The notes under the pieces are model-generated. The model did not search any database. It was not told the DNA's origin and saw only the letters and a program-made list of their open reading frames with translations. A stretch of DNA of 34,133 nucleotides from NCBI GenBank assembly GCA_030837505.1, contig JAUPKJ010000341.1:1-34133 (forward strand). Direction: 5' to 3'. Made by a program: the position numbers and the translations under genes. The DNA is from Actinomycetota bacterium. Lineage in GTDB: Bacteria; Actinomycetota; Actinomycetes; Actinomycetales; Kineosporiaceae. Positions 25,017 through 33,841 of this stretch are shown here, piece after piece (positions within the stretch are counted from its first letter, which is position 1; every line of letters begins with the position of its first letter).

Positions 25017-25882
25017 GCCGGGACCGCCGGTGAGGTGGGGGAACCCGTCAAGGGAACGGGACGGGCCGACCGGATCGAAGCGTCCAGTTCCTGCAGTTCG
25101 GCATCCATCCGACCCGTCGCGGGGTGGTCCCCGTAACGGACGTCGTCGAACTGGCGGGCCGACGTCAGCAGGGCTCCGAGCAGCGTCGGCAGCCGGACAC
25201 CGGCCTCCCGGGAGGCCTCGTCGGCGGTTCGACCGGGGCGGGGCTCCAACACGGCACGTTCCTCCAGTTCACGCATGATCGCGCGGAATCTCTCCAGGAC
25301 GGCGGTGCTCCAGTCCTGCGCAGAGGCCGCCCGGTCAGCCGCTTCGCGGTGCTCAAGGGCCGACGTGATCTTTTCACCGAAGAGCGCGTCCGGGCGGGAC
25401 CCCCTGGCGACCCGCCGGGGGCCTCCGGTGATTTTCAGACCGAGGGCCGCCAGCGCGATGAGGACGACGAGGATCACACCGAGCAGCCAGGCCGACGCCG
25501 GGGTGCTCGGGCCGGGCAGGTGGGCGAGACGGTCCAGGATCCAGCGGACCAGCCGTTCCCCGAGCCCCGGTCGCTGCTCGCGGTACTCGGGACGCGCCAG
25601 CTCCTCCCGGGCCAGCCCTCTGGCCTTCTCCCGATCGGGGTACAGGGAATCGGCCAGAGGCGCTCGCACCTCACCGCCCGCACCGCCCGCGGCACCGGGG
25701 AACGGGACGGCACCGGGGCCGGACGCGGCGACGACAGAGCCGGGAACACGGACAGAGCCGGCGTCAGCGGCGTCAGCGACGGCTGGCACAGGGACACCGG
25801 CGCAGGCCGCGACCAGACCCAGCAGACACAGCGTCGGGATCCTGACCCGGCGCGTCCCACCGGATCGGGTCGTCGAGGTCAT
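25013..25882 (-). CDS. DUF4129 domain-containing membrane protein
   Basis: This 289-residue protein has an N-terminal signal/anchor (about 13-36, including 'LCLLGLVAACAGVPVPAVA'), a periplasmic-side stretch with 'DSLYPDREKARGLAREELAR', a membrane helix ('AWLLGVILVVLIALAALGL', about 135-153), and a C-terminal cytoplasmic DUF4129 domain with 'WSTAVLERFRAIMRELEERA' and 'TADEASREAGVRLPTLLGAL'. DUF4129 is often fused to transglutaminase-like proteins in MoxR/DUF58 loci; here it stands alone. ATG 25882 overlaps the upstream stop as ATGA, and its own stop overlaps the DUF4350 start. Confidence 0.87.
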   Translation of the reverse strand: MTSTTRSGGTRRVRIPTLCLLGLVAACAGVPVPAVADAADAGSVRVPGSVVAASGPGAVPFPGAAGGAGGEVRAPLADSLYPDREKARGLAREELARPEYREQRPGLGERLVRWILDRLAHLPGPSTPASAWLLGVILVVLIALAALGLKITGGPRRVARGSRPDALFGEKITSALEHREAADRAASAQDWSTAVLERFRAIMRELEERAVLEPRPGRTADEASREAGVRLPTLLGALLTSARQFDDVRYGDHPATGRMDAELQELDASIRSARPVPLTGSPTSPAVPA

Positions 25883-27033
25883 GAGCGGGGGCCGCCCTGT
25901 GCCGCACGGATCAGTTCGACATCCAGCCCTTCCTTGCGCATGCGCAAGTCGGTGTAGAGCAGGGCCGTCACGGCCGCGCTGAACGGGTAGAAGATCGAAC
26001 CCGCCGCGATCTCGCCGATCGAACTGACGAGGACCGACTGGAGTGCGGTCGAGTAGTCCAGATTCTCGGACATCGTCCGGATGGCCTCGGCGCCCAGCAT
26101 GAAGGGTGCCCCGAGCAGAGCACTGCCGATCCCGACGATGATCTGGGCCAGGGCCAGGATCCCGAACACGCGCCAGGTGGACCCCTTGACCAGGTTCCAG
26201 GACCGTCGCAGGGAGTCCAGGGCCCGCCGGCGTTCCAACAGGAGAACGGGGGCCGCCATGGACCACCGGGTGAAGACCAGGGCCATCAGGAAGATCCCCA
26301 TCAGCATCCCCAGGACGAACAGGAAAACCCCGAAGCCCTGCGCACCCGACGCGATCATGAGGAGACCCGGCACAAGACACACGAGGAACAGTCCGAGCGT
26401 CCCCAGGAACACCAGTCCGGCGACCCCGAAGATGGCGGGGAGCCGGCCCCTGACCCTGGACCAGAGGTCTCCCAGCGGGGTCCTGCGGCCCAGGACGGCG
26501 TCGCTGACGGCCAGCACGAGTAGACCGTTGAGCACGAGAACTGCGACCATTTGCAGGAGCGCTGGGAGCAGCGAGCCACTGATCAGCGTGGCCACGTCGT
26601 CGGTACCGCCCGTCTCGGCCTGTCGGGTGAGGGCTGACGCCAAGGGCAGCAGCGTCACCGACGACAGGAAGGACAGCAGGACGGCCGAGATTCCGATCAT
26701 CGAGCGCGGGTTGGCGCGCAGAGCCTGGAAAGCGCCGTCCATGATGTCCCCGAGGACCATCGGTCTCAGGGGGATGATGCCCGGTCGGATCGCGGACGCA
26801 GCCTTCCACGAGCTGAGCGAGGCCCAGGCCCCGGCCTGCGGGGCAGCGGCCTTCGGGGGCTGTCCCCAGCCGGGCGCCCCTGATCCTGGCGGAACCGGGG
26901 GGACCGGCGGATCCGGCGGGACGAAAGGCGCGGGCCCATCGGAGGGTTGAGGTTTCGAACCTCCCCCGTCGTGCGCTCCCCCCTCGGGGTCGTCGCCCGC
27001 CTGGGGCGTGGACCATCCGTGATCCTGCGTCAT
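25879..27033 (-). CDS. Glycerophosphoryl diester phosphodiesterase membrane-domain-like protein
   Basis: This 384-residue protein has a disordered Pro/Gly-rich N-terminus (1-80) and then a membrane region with about six helices. 'IPLRPMVLGDIMDGAFQALR' just before the first helix and 'FTRWSMAAPVLLLERRRALD' followed by 'SLRRSWNLVKGSTWRVFG' are the recurring signatures of this membrane domain. No phosphodiesterase catalytic domain is present, so enzymatic activity is not implied. ATG 27033 has AGGAGGG about 5 nt upstream, making it the first gene of the operon that runs through DUF4129, DUF4350, MoxR and DUF58. It diverges from mtrA. Confidence 0.85.
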   Translation of the reverse strand: MTQDHGWSTPQAGDDPEGGAHDGGGSKPQPSDGPAPFVPPDPPVPPVPPGSGAPGWGQPPKAAAPQAGAWASLSSWKAASAIRPGIIPLRPMVLGDIMDGAFQALRANPRSMIGISAVLLSFLSSVTLLPLASALTRQAETGGTDDVATLISGSLLPALLQMVAVLVLNGLLVLAVSDAVLGRRTPLGDLWSRVRGRLPAIFGVAGLVFLGTLGLFLVCLVPGLLMIASGAQGFGVFLFVLGMLMGIFLMALVFTRWSMAAPVLLLERRRALDSLRRSWNLVKGSTWRVFGILALAQIIVGIGSALLGAPFMLGAEAIRTMSENLDYSTALQSVLVSSIGEIAAGSIFYPFSAAVTALLYTDLRMRKEGLDVELIRAAQGGPRS

Positions 27034-27127
27034 GCCGTCCCTCCTGGCCAAGCAGCATTGGCGTCCTCGTCCGTTGGCGGGTCCGACCGGAGAGTTGCGC
27101 AGTCGGAGCGCCGGCGGGAGCGAGCGA

Positions 27128-27133
27128 GACAAT
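27128..27133 (+). promoter_or_regulatory. Possible -10 element upstream of mtrA
   Basis: GACAAT lies 6 nt before an ATG (27140) that is in frame with mtrA. If that ATG were used MtrA would gain 53 non-conserved residues. More likely this is a transcription start giving a leader of about 160 nt. The 27034-27298 divergent region holds no other gene. Confidence 0.3.
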
Positions 27134-27285
27134 AGTCCCATGGCAGGCCCGACCTCCCCGCGGTCGTGGCAGCCCGTCGAACAGGCCCGAGGCCACACCG
27201 CTCGCCCGGTCCCCGGAACGGGTCCGGGGACCGGTTCCGACAGGCGGAGCGGGGTACGAGTCGTCATCACCACGGCGAGCGGTGA

Positions 27286-27291
27286 CACCAT
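27286..27291 (+). promoter_or_regulatory. Possible -10-like element for leaderless mtrA
   Basis: CACCAT ends 7 nt before ATG 27299, the start supported by protein conservation. No Shine-Dalgarno is visible. The hexamer lacks the first T of TANNNT, so support is weak. Confidence 0.25.
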
Positions 27292-27298
27292 GTGGTGC

Positions 27299-27976
27299 AT
27301 GAGGGGACGTGTGCTGGTCGTTGACGACGACACCGCTCTGGCCGAGATGCTCGGTATCGTGCTGCGGGGCGAAGGGTTCGAACCTGTTTTTTGTGCTGAC
27401 GGAGCCAGCGCTCTGGACGTGTTCCGGTCGGCTCGACCGGATCTGGTCCTGCTGGATCTCATGCTGCCCGGAAAGGACGGAATAGAGGTCTGTCGAGAGA
27501 TCCGCGGTGAGTCCGGGGTACCGATCGTCATGCTCACCGCCAAGAGCGACACCGTGGACGTCGTGCTCGGCCTGGAGTCCGGGGCCGACGACTACGTGGT
27601 CAAACCGTTCAAACCCAAAGAACTCGTCGCACGGGTCCGGGCCCGTCTGCGCCGGACCGACGAGCCGTCACCCGAGCTGCTGGAGATCGGGGACCTGACG
27701 ATCGACGTCGCGGGTCACTCGGTGCGGCGCGGCGACATGGCGATCGCCTTGACGCCTCTGGAGTTCGACCTGCTGGTGGCCCTGGCCCGCAAACCCTGGC
27801 AGGTCTTCACACGGGAGGTACTGCTGGAACAGGTGTGGGGCTACCGCCACGCCGCAGACACCCGACTGGTGAACGTGCACGTCCAGCGGCTGCGGTCGAA
27901 GATCGAGAAGGACCCGGAGCGTCCGGAGATCGTGGTCACCGTCCGGGGCGTGGGCTACAAGGCCGGTTCGGCCTGA
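27299..27976 (+). CDS. mtrA: Response regulator MtrA
   Basis: This 225-residue OmpR/PhoB-type response regulator has a receiver domain with the acidic pocket VVDDD (7-11), phospho-acceptor Asp53 in LLDLMLPGKDG, Thr80 and Lys102. The winged-helix DNA-binding domain has 'EVLLEQVWGYRHAADTRLVN' followed by 'VHVQRLRSKIEKDPE'. Sequence and length match MtrA closely. MtrA controls cell division, cell-wall hydrolase and, in filamentous forms, development genes in response to its kinase MtrB. ATG 27299 gives the family start MRGRVLVVDDD; ATG 27290 would add three residues. The mtrB start follows the stop by 1 bp. Confidence 0.96.
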   Translation: MRGRVLVVDDDTALAEMLGIVLRGEGFEPVFCADGASALDVFRSARPDLVLLDLMLPGKDGIEVCREIRGESGVPIVMLTAKSDTVDVVLGLESGADDYVVKPFKPKELVARVRARLRRTDEPSPELLEIGDLTIDVAGHSVRRGDMAIALTPLEFDLLVALARKPWQVFTREVLLEQVWGYRHAADTRLVNVHVQRLRSKIEKDPERPEIVVTVRGVGYKAGSA

Positions 27977-27977
27977 C

Positions 27978-29876
27978 GTGAGGATCCTGCCCGGTACGGT
28001 CGCTGCGCGCCGTCGTCGGTGGTCCCGCCGGTTCAAGGACCGGTTGCCTCCTCGGCTGCGGGCCGTGCTGCGCGTGTCCCGGCGCTTCTGGCGCCGGTCC
28101 CTGCAGCTGAGGGTGGTGGCCACGACCCTGCTGCTCGGGCTGGTGGTGGTCCTCGCCGTCGGGAACTTCCTGCTGGTCCGGATCACCAACGGATTGATCG
28201 ACTCCCGCAGGGACACCGCGGAGGCCGAGTCCCTGCAGAAGACCCGCGAGGCCAAGGACCTGATCAAGGCGAAGAACTACTCCGACGGCGATTCCCTGAA
28301 CGTCTTCCTCAACCAGCTGGTCGGACAGTTGGAGGCCCCCGGGGACCCCTCGAGCCGCCTCGTCGTGATCGAGAAGACGTTGATCTCCCAGAGCGGCAGC
28401 GGGGTACCGGCGCGGTCCTCCCAGGGGATCCAGGCCTCCGCGATCCCCCGGCAGCTGCGCCGGGAGGTCGACCGCGATCCCGAGAGGCTCCAGAGCCAAC
28501 TGGTCACGGTGTCGATCACCGACCCCGGGGGGACCACCCAGGAGGTCCGGGCGATCATCTGGGGGACCCAGATCGACCTGGGGCAGATCGCCGACGGGGA
28601 GTACGAGCTCTTCTACGTCTACCGCCTGGACCGCGAGGTGGAGATCCTCGACCTGGTCCGCCGGACCTTCGTCGCGGGGGCCGTGGCCCTCGTGATGTTG
28701 GTGGGAGCCGTGGCTTTCGTCGTGACGAGCCAGGTCGTGGCCCCCGTCCGGCAGGCGGCCCGGACCGCGGAGGGCCTGGCCTCCGGCCGGTTGGATCTGC
28801 GCATGCCGGTCCACGGCGAGGACGACCTGGCCCGTTTGGGGCGCGCGTTCAACGAGATGGCGGCCGGACTGGAACGACAGATCCACCAGTTGGAGGAACT
28901 CTCCCGGGTCCAGCGGCGGTTCGTTTCCGACGTCTCCCACGAATTGCGCACCCCGCTGACGACCATCCGCATGGCGGGGGAAGTCATGTACGAGGCGCGA
29001 TCGGAGTTCGACCCGACCGTCGCCCGGACGGCGGAACTTCTGCAGAACCAGGTGGACCGGTTCGAATCGCTGCTGGTGGACCTGCTGGAGGTCAGCAGGT
29101 TCGACGCCGGGGCCGCCGTCCTGGAACTGGAACCCACCGACGTGCGGGAAGTCGTGACACGGGTCGTCGAGGGGCTCACCCCGCTGGCGGACCGCAAGGA
29201 GACCCGACTGGTGATCCAGGCCCCCCACGGGCCGTGCCTGGCGGAGATCGACTCTCGGCGGGTCGAGCGGATCGTGCGTAATCTCGTGGGCAACGCCATC
29301 GAACACGGCGAGTCCCGTCCCGTGGAGATCACGGTGGCGGCCGACAGCGACGCGGTCGCCGTCGCCGTCCGGGACCACGGCGTGGGTCTTGACGAGGGGG
29401 AAACGGAAATGGTCTTCAGCCGTTTCTGGCGCGCGGATCCGGCCAGGGCCCGGACCACCGGAGGGACCGGACTGGGACTGGCCATCGCCCTGGAGGACGC
29501 GCTGCTGCACGGCGGGTGGTTGCAGGTGTGGGGGGCCCGCGGCCAGGGGGCCCTGTTCCGGTTGACGCTGCCCCGGCATTCCGGTGCCGATCTCACCGAC
29601 TCCCCCCTGCCCCTGGTCCCGAGGGAGGAACCCGGTCCCCCGCCGGACCGCAGACCGTCGGCCCCCGGCCCGAAGCACCCTGCGGGAGCCCGCCGGTCCG
29701 CCCCCCCGGCGCCCCCGGCCACCCCGGCCGCTCCGGCCACTGCCGCCCCCGCGGAGCACTCTGCCGCCGAGAGCACGGACCGCCCCGACCGCGAGCGCGG
29801 CGACGAGGGAACCTGCCGGACGGACGGGGGCGCCACCCCGCACCGGGCCGATCGGGGAGGCAACCGTGCGGGTTGA
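27978..29876 (+). CDS. mtrB: Sensor histidine kinase MtrB
   Basis: This 632-residue membrane kinase has TM1 at about 45-66, an extracytoplasmic domain (about 67-225), TM2 at about 228-253 ('AGAVALVMLVGAVAFVVTSQ'), and a HAMP domain. The dimerisation segment carries phospho-acceptor His321 in VSDVSHELRTPL. The ATPase domain has Asn439 in the N box (RNLVGNAIEHGE), the DHGVGLDEGE G1 loop and GGTGLGLAI. After about residue 535 comes a 95-residue Pro/Ala-rich then charged tail without a recognised domain. GTG 27978 lies 1 bp after mtrA. The 3' end overlaps lpqB by 11 bp. Confidence 0.95.
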   Translation: MRILPGTVAARRRRWSRRFKDRLPPRLRAVLRVSRRFWRRSLQLRVVATTLLLGLVVVLAVGNFLLVRITNGLIDSRRDTAEAESLQKTREAKDLIKAKNYSDGDSLNVFLNQLVGQLEAPGDPSSRLVVIEKTLISQSGSGVPARSSQGIQASAIPRQLRREVDRDPERLQSQLVTVSITDPGGTTQEVRAIIWGTQIDLGQIADGEYELFYVYRLDREVEILDLVRRTFVAGAVALVMLVGAVAFVVTSQVVAPVRQAARTAEGLASGRLDLRMPVHGEDDLARLGRAFNEMAAGLERQIHQLEELSRVQRRFVSDVSHELRTPLTTIRMAGEVMYEARSEFDPTVARTAELLQNQVDRFESLLVDLLEVSRFDAGAAVLELEPTDVREVVTRVVEGLTPLADRKETRLVIQAPHGPCLAEIDSRRVERIVRNLVGNAIEHGESRPVEITVAADSDAVAVAVRDHGVGLDEGETEMVFSRFWRADPARARTTGGTGLGLAIALEDALLHGGWLQVWGARGQGALFRLTLPRHSGADLTDSPLPLVPREEPGPPPDRRPSAPGPKHPAGARRSAPPAPPATPAAPATAAPAEHSAAESTDRPDRERGDEGTCRTDGGATPHRADRGGNRAG

Positions 29877-31878
29877 GGACTCCCGTGCGACCCGACCGCT
29901 GCGGACCGGCGGGCGGGGGTCCCGCCGGTCCGTCCCCCGCTGCTCCGTCCCCCGGTGGTTCCCGGTGCCGCCGTCCTCCAGGTCCCTGAGGGTTCTGCTC
30001 CCTGTCCTCGCCCTGTGTCTTCAGGCGTGTGTCGGGATGCCCGACTCCGGCCCCGTGGTCCCCGGCGGGCCGGTGGACGGGGTGCGCAACGGCATTCCCA
30101 ATTTCTTCCCCGACGGGCCCCGGGCCGGCGCCGGCCCCCTGGAGACGGTCCGGGGGTTCCTGCGGGCCGGTGCTGCTTTCAAGGACGACCACGCCGTCGC
30201 CCGCAGCTTCCTGACGGCTCGGACCAGGTCCTCCTGGAAACCGGACACCCAGGTGGTCGTCTTTCCCGGGGAGGACAAGTCCATCGAACTCACCTCCCCG
30301 GATCGGTCCGAAACGTTCCCGGAGCCCTCCCCCGGAGGGGCAACGCGTGAGACCGGCGGCGTCGACCCGGCCCTGTCCTCCACTCCCACGGGGACGGGGG
30401 CCGGGAGCGTCCCGTCGGGCTCGCCGTCCGGGCCCGACGTCGTCGACGTCGGTAACGCCCTGCCCACGCCCGTGACCGCTGTTGTCCGGGCCAGGGCCAG
30501 GATGGTCGCGACAGTCGACGCCGCGGGCTGCTACCGGCAGGCCCAGACCGAGGAGACCGTCACCCGGACCTTCCGCCTGGTCATCTCCGAGGGTCAGTGG
30601 CGCATCAACTCCCTGGACGACGGGACCTTCGTCTCCCAGGGCAACTTCGGGTACGTCTTCCAGTCCCGCCCCGTCTACTTCGCCGACCCCAGCCGGAACT
30701 GGCTGGTGCCCGACGTTCGATGGTTCCCGGTCTCCGAGCCCTCGGCCACCCCGACCTACCTCGTCTCGGCCCTCCTGGACGGCCCGTCCCCGTGGCTGCG
30801 CGACGCCGTGGTCACGGGTGCCCCCGCCGGGACGGGACTCACCGTCGGGGCCGTCGCGGTGGACAGCAACGGGGTGGCCGCCGTCGACCTGACCGAGGAG
30901 GCCCTCACGGCGGACGCCGAGAGCAGGCTGCTGCTGGTGGCCCAGCTCAAGGCGACCCTGGAGAGGCCGACGGCCGTCCTGGACGTCCGGGTCACCTCGG
31001 TCTCCGTGACCGTCGAACAGACCAGGTTCGACACCCCTTCCTCGTCCGAGGACCGCTCGCAGGACTCGCGTGTCCGGTTCCGCACCGATCCCACGATCGA
31101 CGGTCGGCCCGTTGCCATCGACTCGCGTGGCAGGATCGTGCGGCTCACCGAGGGCAAGGCCGTCGTGCAGCCGCAGTTGGAGGCCCTGCAGGGTGCCTCC
31201 AGCTCGTGGCCTGCCGTCTCCTACGGGGGGGACGCCTACGCCGTGCTCTCGCGCGGCAGACTGTTGCACGCGGTCCCGGGGGAGAGCACGGCCTTCGTGG
31301 TGCACACCTCTCCCACCGGGAAGAGCGATTCCCTCACGCCCCCGAGCTTCGATCCGCTCGGATGGCTGTGGACGGCGCGCGCGGACGGGCCCGGCACGGT
31401 CCTGGCCGGTGAGGACCAGCAGAAGGCCCACGAGGTCCGGGCGGACTGGCTCGAAGGACTGGTGATCCGTTCGCTGCGGATCAGCAGGGACGGGGCGCGG
31501 GCGGTCGTCGTCACCCAGGCGGGGGGGCGCTCGCGGCTGTGGGTCGCGGGGGTCCTGCGGGACGACCACGGGTACCCCCGGGCTCTGGGCACCCCGCTGC
31601 AACTGGTGCCGGATCTGCGGACTGCCCGCGGCGCGGCCTGGGCCGATGAATCACATGTCGTGGTCCTGGGACAGTTGGACAAGAGCGGTGAGAAACCCTG
31701 GACCGTCGAGGTGAGCGGCACCGTGGAGGGCCTGGCCCCCCTGTCCGGCGCGCAGTCCGTGACGGTCGGCAACGGACCGGACGCAATCTACCTGGGGACC
31801 CGTACCGGGACGGCCGAGCGGACCCTCTCCTCCTGGACCCAGCTCCCGGGCCTGCGCTGGCCCTCCGTCCCGGGCTGA
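29866..31878 (+). CDS. lpqB: Lipoprotein LpqB (MtrAB-associated)
   Basis: This 670-residue exported lipoprotein has a lipobox LQAC with acceptor Cys55 after the hydrophobic 'LRVLLPVLALC'. An N-terminal domain is followed by a GerMN domain (about 290-400, 'TYLVSALLDGPSPWLRDAVV' to 'QLKATLERPTAVLDVRVTS') and a C-terminal beta-propeller-like domain ('GDAYAVLSRGRLLHAVPG', 'SLRISRDGARAVVV'). LpqB interacts with MtrB and modulates MtrAB signalling in mycobacteria. GTG 29866 has GGGGAGG 5 nt upstream but gives a long 40-residue stretch before the hydrophobic core. GTG 29965 would give a more typical signal peptide but lacks a clear Shine-Dalgarno. Confidence 0.93.
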   Translation: MRVEDSRATRPLRTGGRGSRRSVPRCSVPRWFPVPPSSRSLRVLLPVLALCLQACVGMPDSGPVVPGGPVDGVRNGIPNFFPDGPRAGAGPLETVRGFLRAGAAFKDDHAVARSFLTARTRSSWKPDTQVVVFPGEDKSIELTSPDRSETFPEPSPGGATRETGGVDPALSSTPTGTGAGSVPSGSPSGPDVVDVGNALPTPVTAVVRARARMVATVDAAGCYRQAQTEETVTRTFRLVISEGQWRINSLDDGTFVSQGNFGYVFQSRPVYFADPSRNWLVPDVRWFPVSEPSATPTYLVSALLDGPSPWLRDAVVTGAPAGTGLTVGAVAVDSNGVAAVDLTEEALTADAESRLLLVAQLKATLERPTAVLDVRVTSVSVTVEQTRFDTPSSSEDRSQDSRVRFRTDPTIDGRPVAIDSRGRIVRLTEGKAVVQPQLEALQGASSSWPAVSYGGDAYAVLSRGRLLHAVPGESTAFVVHTSPTGKSDSLTPPSFDPLGWLWTARADGPGTVLAGEDQQKAHEVRADWLEGLVIRSLRISRDGARAVVVTQAGGRSRLWVAGVLRDDHGYPRALGTPLQLVPDLRTARGAAWADESHVVVLGQLDKSGEKPWTVEVSGTVEGLAPLSGAQSVTVGNGPDAIYLGTRTGTAERTLSSWTQLPGLRWPSVPG

Positions 31879-31896
31879 GACCAGGTCCGGGGCATT

Positions 31897-31950
31897 GGGC
31901 CGGGACCGGGCGGTGGGCCGGGACCGGGCGGTGGGTCGGGACAGGGCCCG
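31897..31950. repeat. 18-bp tandem repeat, about three copies
   Basis: Units at 31897-31914 and 31915-31932 are identical (GGGCCGGGACCGGGCGGT). A third at 31933-31950 is diverged at several positions. It lies in the 149-bp gap between lpqB and comF. Confidence 0.92.
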
Positions 31951-32027
31951 AACGGGCGATCATCCTTTGTCCCCAGGAACCCAGCCGTCCTCGGCCCTCC
32001 CGCTGCGATCACGGCTGGAATGGTCCC

Positions 32028-32888
32028 ATGACCGCCTTTTCCCCGGCCCTGCCCGCTGTTCCGGCCCTGTCTGCTGCCCCGGCGCAGACCGGCAGCGACG
32101 GCGGTCCTGACCTGCCCGGTGTCCTTGATCTGCCCGGGGTCCCCGACCGGTCCGGGGTCCGGGGGTCGGCCGTGCGGGCGCTGTGGCGTTTCTGGGCCGA
32201 ACCGGCGTTCCTGGCGCTCTCCGTCAGCTGCGCCGGCTGCGGGCGCCCCGACCGGCCTGTGTGCCGGTCGTGCCTGCGCGAACTGAGCGTCCGGCCCCGC
32301 CGGGTCCCGGTCCCGTCGGATCCGCTGGGTCTGCCGGCCTGGAGCGGTCCGGCCTACGACGGCACCGTGGCACGAGCTGTCGTGGCCTGGAAGGAGCGGG
32401 GGCGCACCGATCTGACCCGGGTGCTGGCCGAGGAACTCGCGGGCGTTCTCGACCTGGCCGTCCGCACGACGGGGGCCGGTGTCCTCGTGCCGGTCCCCTC
32501 CAGCCGCAGGGCACGTCGCCGCCGGGGTCAGGACCTGGTCGCGGGCCTGGCCCGCAGATCGGTCCACCGGCGTCGCGCCGCAGGGGGCGAGCCGCGGGTC
32601 CGTCTGGCGCGTGCCCTGCGCGTCGTCCGCCCCGTGGCCGACCAGACGGGGCTGGGTCCGCAGGGTCGTCGCCGGAATCTGCAGGGCGCTCTGGGGCCGG
32701 CGCCCGGCGGCCGGGGGCTCGTCGGGGGGCGTTCCTGTCTGGTCCTCGACGACGTGCTGACCACGGGGGCGACCGCGCTCGAAGCCGCTCGGGCGCTGCA
32801 TCAAATGGGTGCTGAAATGGCAGGGATCGTGACTTTCTGTGCAACACCTCCGCGTCGTGGACTGTCGCAGTCCGGTCCCCTGGTCTAG
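32028..32888 (+). CDS. comF: ComF family phosphoribosyltransferase-like protein
   Basis: This 286-residue protein starts with a poorly conserved Ala/Pro-rich segment (1-50, including six-residue repeats DLPGVL/DLPGVP/DRSGVR). A zinc finger follows with Cys68-x2-Cys71 and Cys79-x2-Cys82. The type-I phosphoribosyltransferase fold has 'VLVPVPSSRRARRRRGQD' and the PRPP-binding loop VLDDVLTTGAT with Asp241/Asp242. ComF proteins are linked to DNA uptake or recombination in competent bacteria; the actinobacterial role is unproven. ATG 32028 has no clear Shine-Dalgarno. Further starts inside the variable N-terminus cannot be excluded. Confidence 0.88.
   Translation: MTAFSPALPAVPALSAAPAQTGSDGGPDLPGVLDLPGVPDRSGVRGSAVRALWRFWAEPAFLALSVSCAGCGRPDRPVCRSCLRELSVRPRRVPVPSDPLGLPAWSGPAYDGTVARAVVAWKERGRTDLTRVLAEELAGVLDLAVRTTGAGVLVPVPSSRRARRRRGQDLVAGLARRSVHRRRAAGGEPRVRLARALRVVRPVADQTGLGPQGRRRNLQGALGPAPGGRGLVGGRSCLVLDDVLTTGATALEAARALHQMGAEMAGIVTFCATPPRRGLSQSGPLV
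32109..32162. repeat. 18-bp tandem repeat, three copies, in comF
   Basis: 32109-32126, 32127-32144 and 32145-32162 are diverged 18-bp units encoding DLPGVL, DLPGVP and DRSGVR in the variable N-terminus of ComF. Confidence 0.85.
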
Positions 32889-32994
32889 CGTGGACCTGGG
32901 CACCCGTTCCGCCTTCTCAACAGGTCACAAGTGCCACTCAGCCGGCGAGAGTGCCCAGCGAGGTTCGTCTGCCGAGCGACAGGAGGTCCTTGCC

Positions 32995-33669
32995 GTGGAG
33001 ATCGTGATCACCGGTCGGCGTATTGAAGTACCGGAGCGTTTCCGCAGGCTCGTCCAGGACAAGCTCGCCAAGATCAGTCAACATGCGCCCAGAGCGCATC
33101 GGATCGACGTCGAGTTGTCGCACGAACGCAACCCCCGGCAGTCACAGCACCGGGAGAGAGTGGAAATCACCGTCACCGGGAAAGGCCCGGTCATCCGCGC
33201 GGAGGCCAGCGCCGAGGACCCGGCCGCAGCTCTCGATCTCGCCCTGGGCAAGCTGCAGGAACGACTACGGCGCACGCGGGACCGCCGCAAGGTCCATCAC
33301 GGTCGACAGACCCCGGTGTCCCTGCGGGAGATCCCCGGGGAACCGTTGCCGACGCTGCCTGTCCAACAGGAGAGCCCCGCCGAGGAACAGGACTCGAAGA
33401 AGGCCAACGGAGTCACTGAGTACCGGGAGATCACAGACCCGGACAGTCCCGTGGTGATCCGCACCAAGGATCACAGAGCCTCCCCGATGACCCTCGATCA
33501 GGCTCTGTACGAGATGGAACTGGTGGGGCACGACTTCTTCCTCTTCGTGGACGCCGAGTCCGGTCTGCCGAGCGTCGTGTACCGCCGGCGGGGTTGGAAC
33601 TACGGGGTGATCCGTCTGCAGGTGGCCGAGGACAGGGCGGAGGTCCTCACGGAGCCCGCTTTCCGCTGA
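32995..33669 (+). CDS. hpf: Long-form ribosome hibernation promoting factor
   Basis: This 224-residue protein has an N-terminal S30AE domain (about 1-105, 'VEIVITGRRIEVPERFRRLV') that occupies the decoding region of idle ribosomes. A linker (about 110-165) follows, then the C-terminal dimerisation domain with 'SPMTLDQALYEMELVGHDFF' and 'RRRGWNYGVIRLQ', which joins two 70S particles into 100S dimers. GTG 32995 has AGGAGG 8 nt upstream and matches the family start; longer upstream reading in this frame runs into comF. TAGCGT (32886-32891) is a possible -10 in the gap after comF. Confidence 0.95.
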   Translation: MEIVITGRRIEVPERFRRLVQDKLAKISQHAPRAHRIDVELSHERNPRQSQHRERVEITVTGKGPVIRAEASAEDPAAALDLALGKLQERLRRTRDRRKVHHGRQTPVSLREIPGEPLPTLPVQQESPAEEQDSKKANGVTEYREITDPDSPVVIRTKDHRASPMTLDQALYEMELVGHDFFLFVDAESGLPSVVYRRRGWNYGVIRLQVAEDRAEVLTEPAFR

Positions 33670-33678
33670 TTCCGGGAC

Positions 33679-33734
33679 GGAGCCCGGACCCGTGGCCGGA
33701 GCGACCCCGCTCCCGGGACCGGCGTCCGGGCTCC
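33679..33734. terminator. Compound hairpin downstream of hpf
   Basis: GGAGCCCGGAC (33679-33689) pairs perfectly with 33724-33734. A second inner hairpin (GGAGCG/CGCTCC, about 33697-33712) sits in the loop. No U-tract. The position 10 bp after the hpf stop supports termination. Confidence 0.65.
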
Positions 33735-33841
33735 TGCCCCTTCCCGACCCGTCTTCCTGACCCGTCCGACGCGACGATGACGGGACTGTCGAAGGTGCCG
33801 GGACTGCCGAACCTGTCGGTGTCCCCGGGCACCATGGGCGG

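Noticed and set aside
27140-27298. 53-residue N-terminal extension of MtrA starting at ATG 27140
   Set aside because: The frame is open, but MtrA proteins start at the MRGRVLVVDDD position and the extra residues are low-complexity. Kept only as an alternative promoter region.
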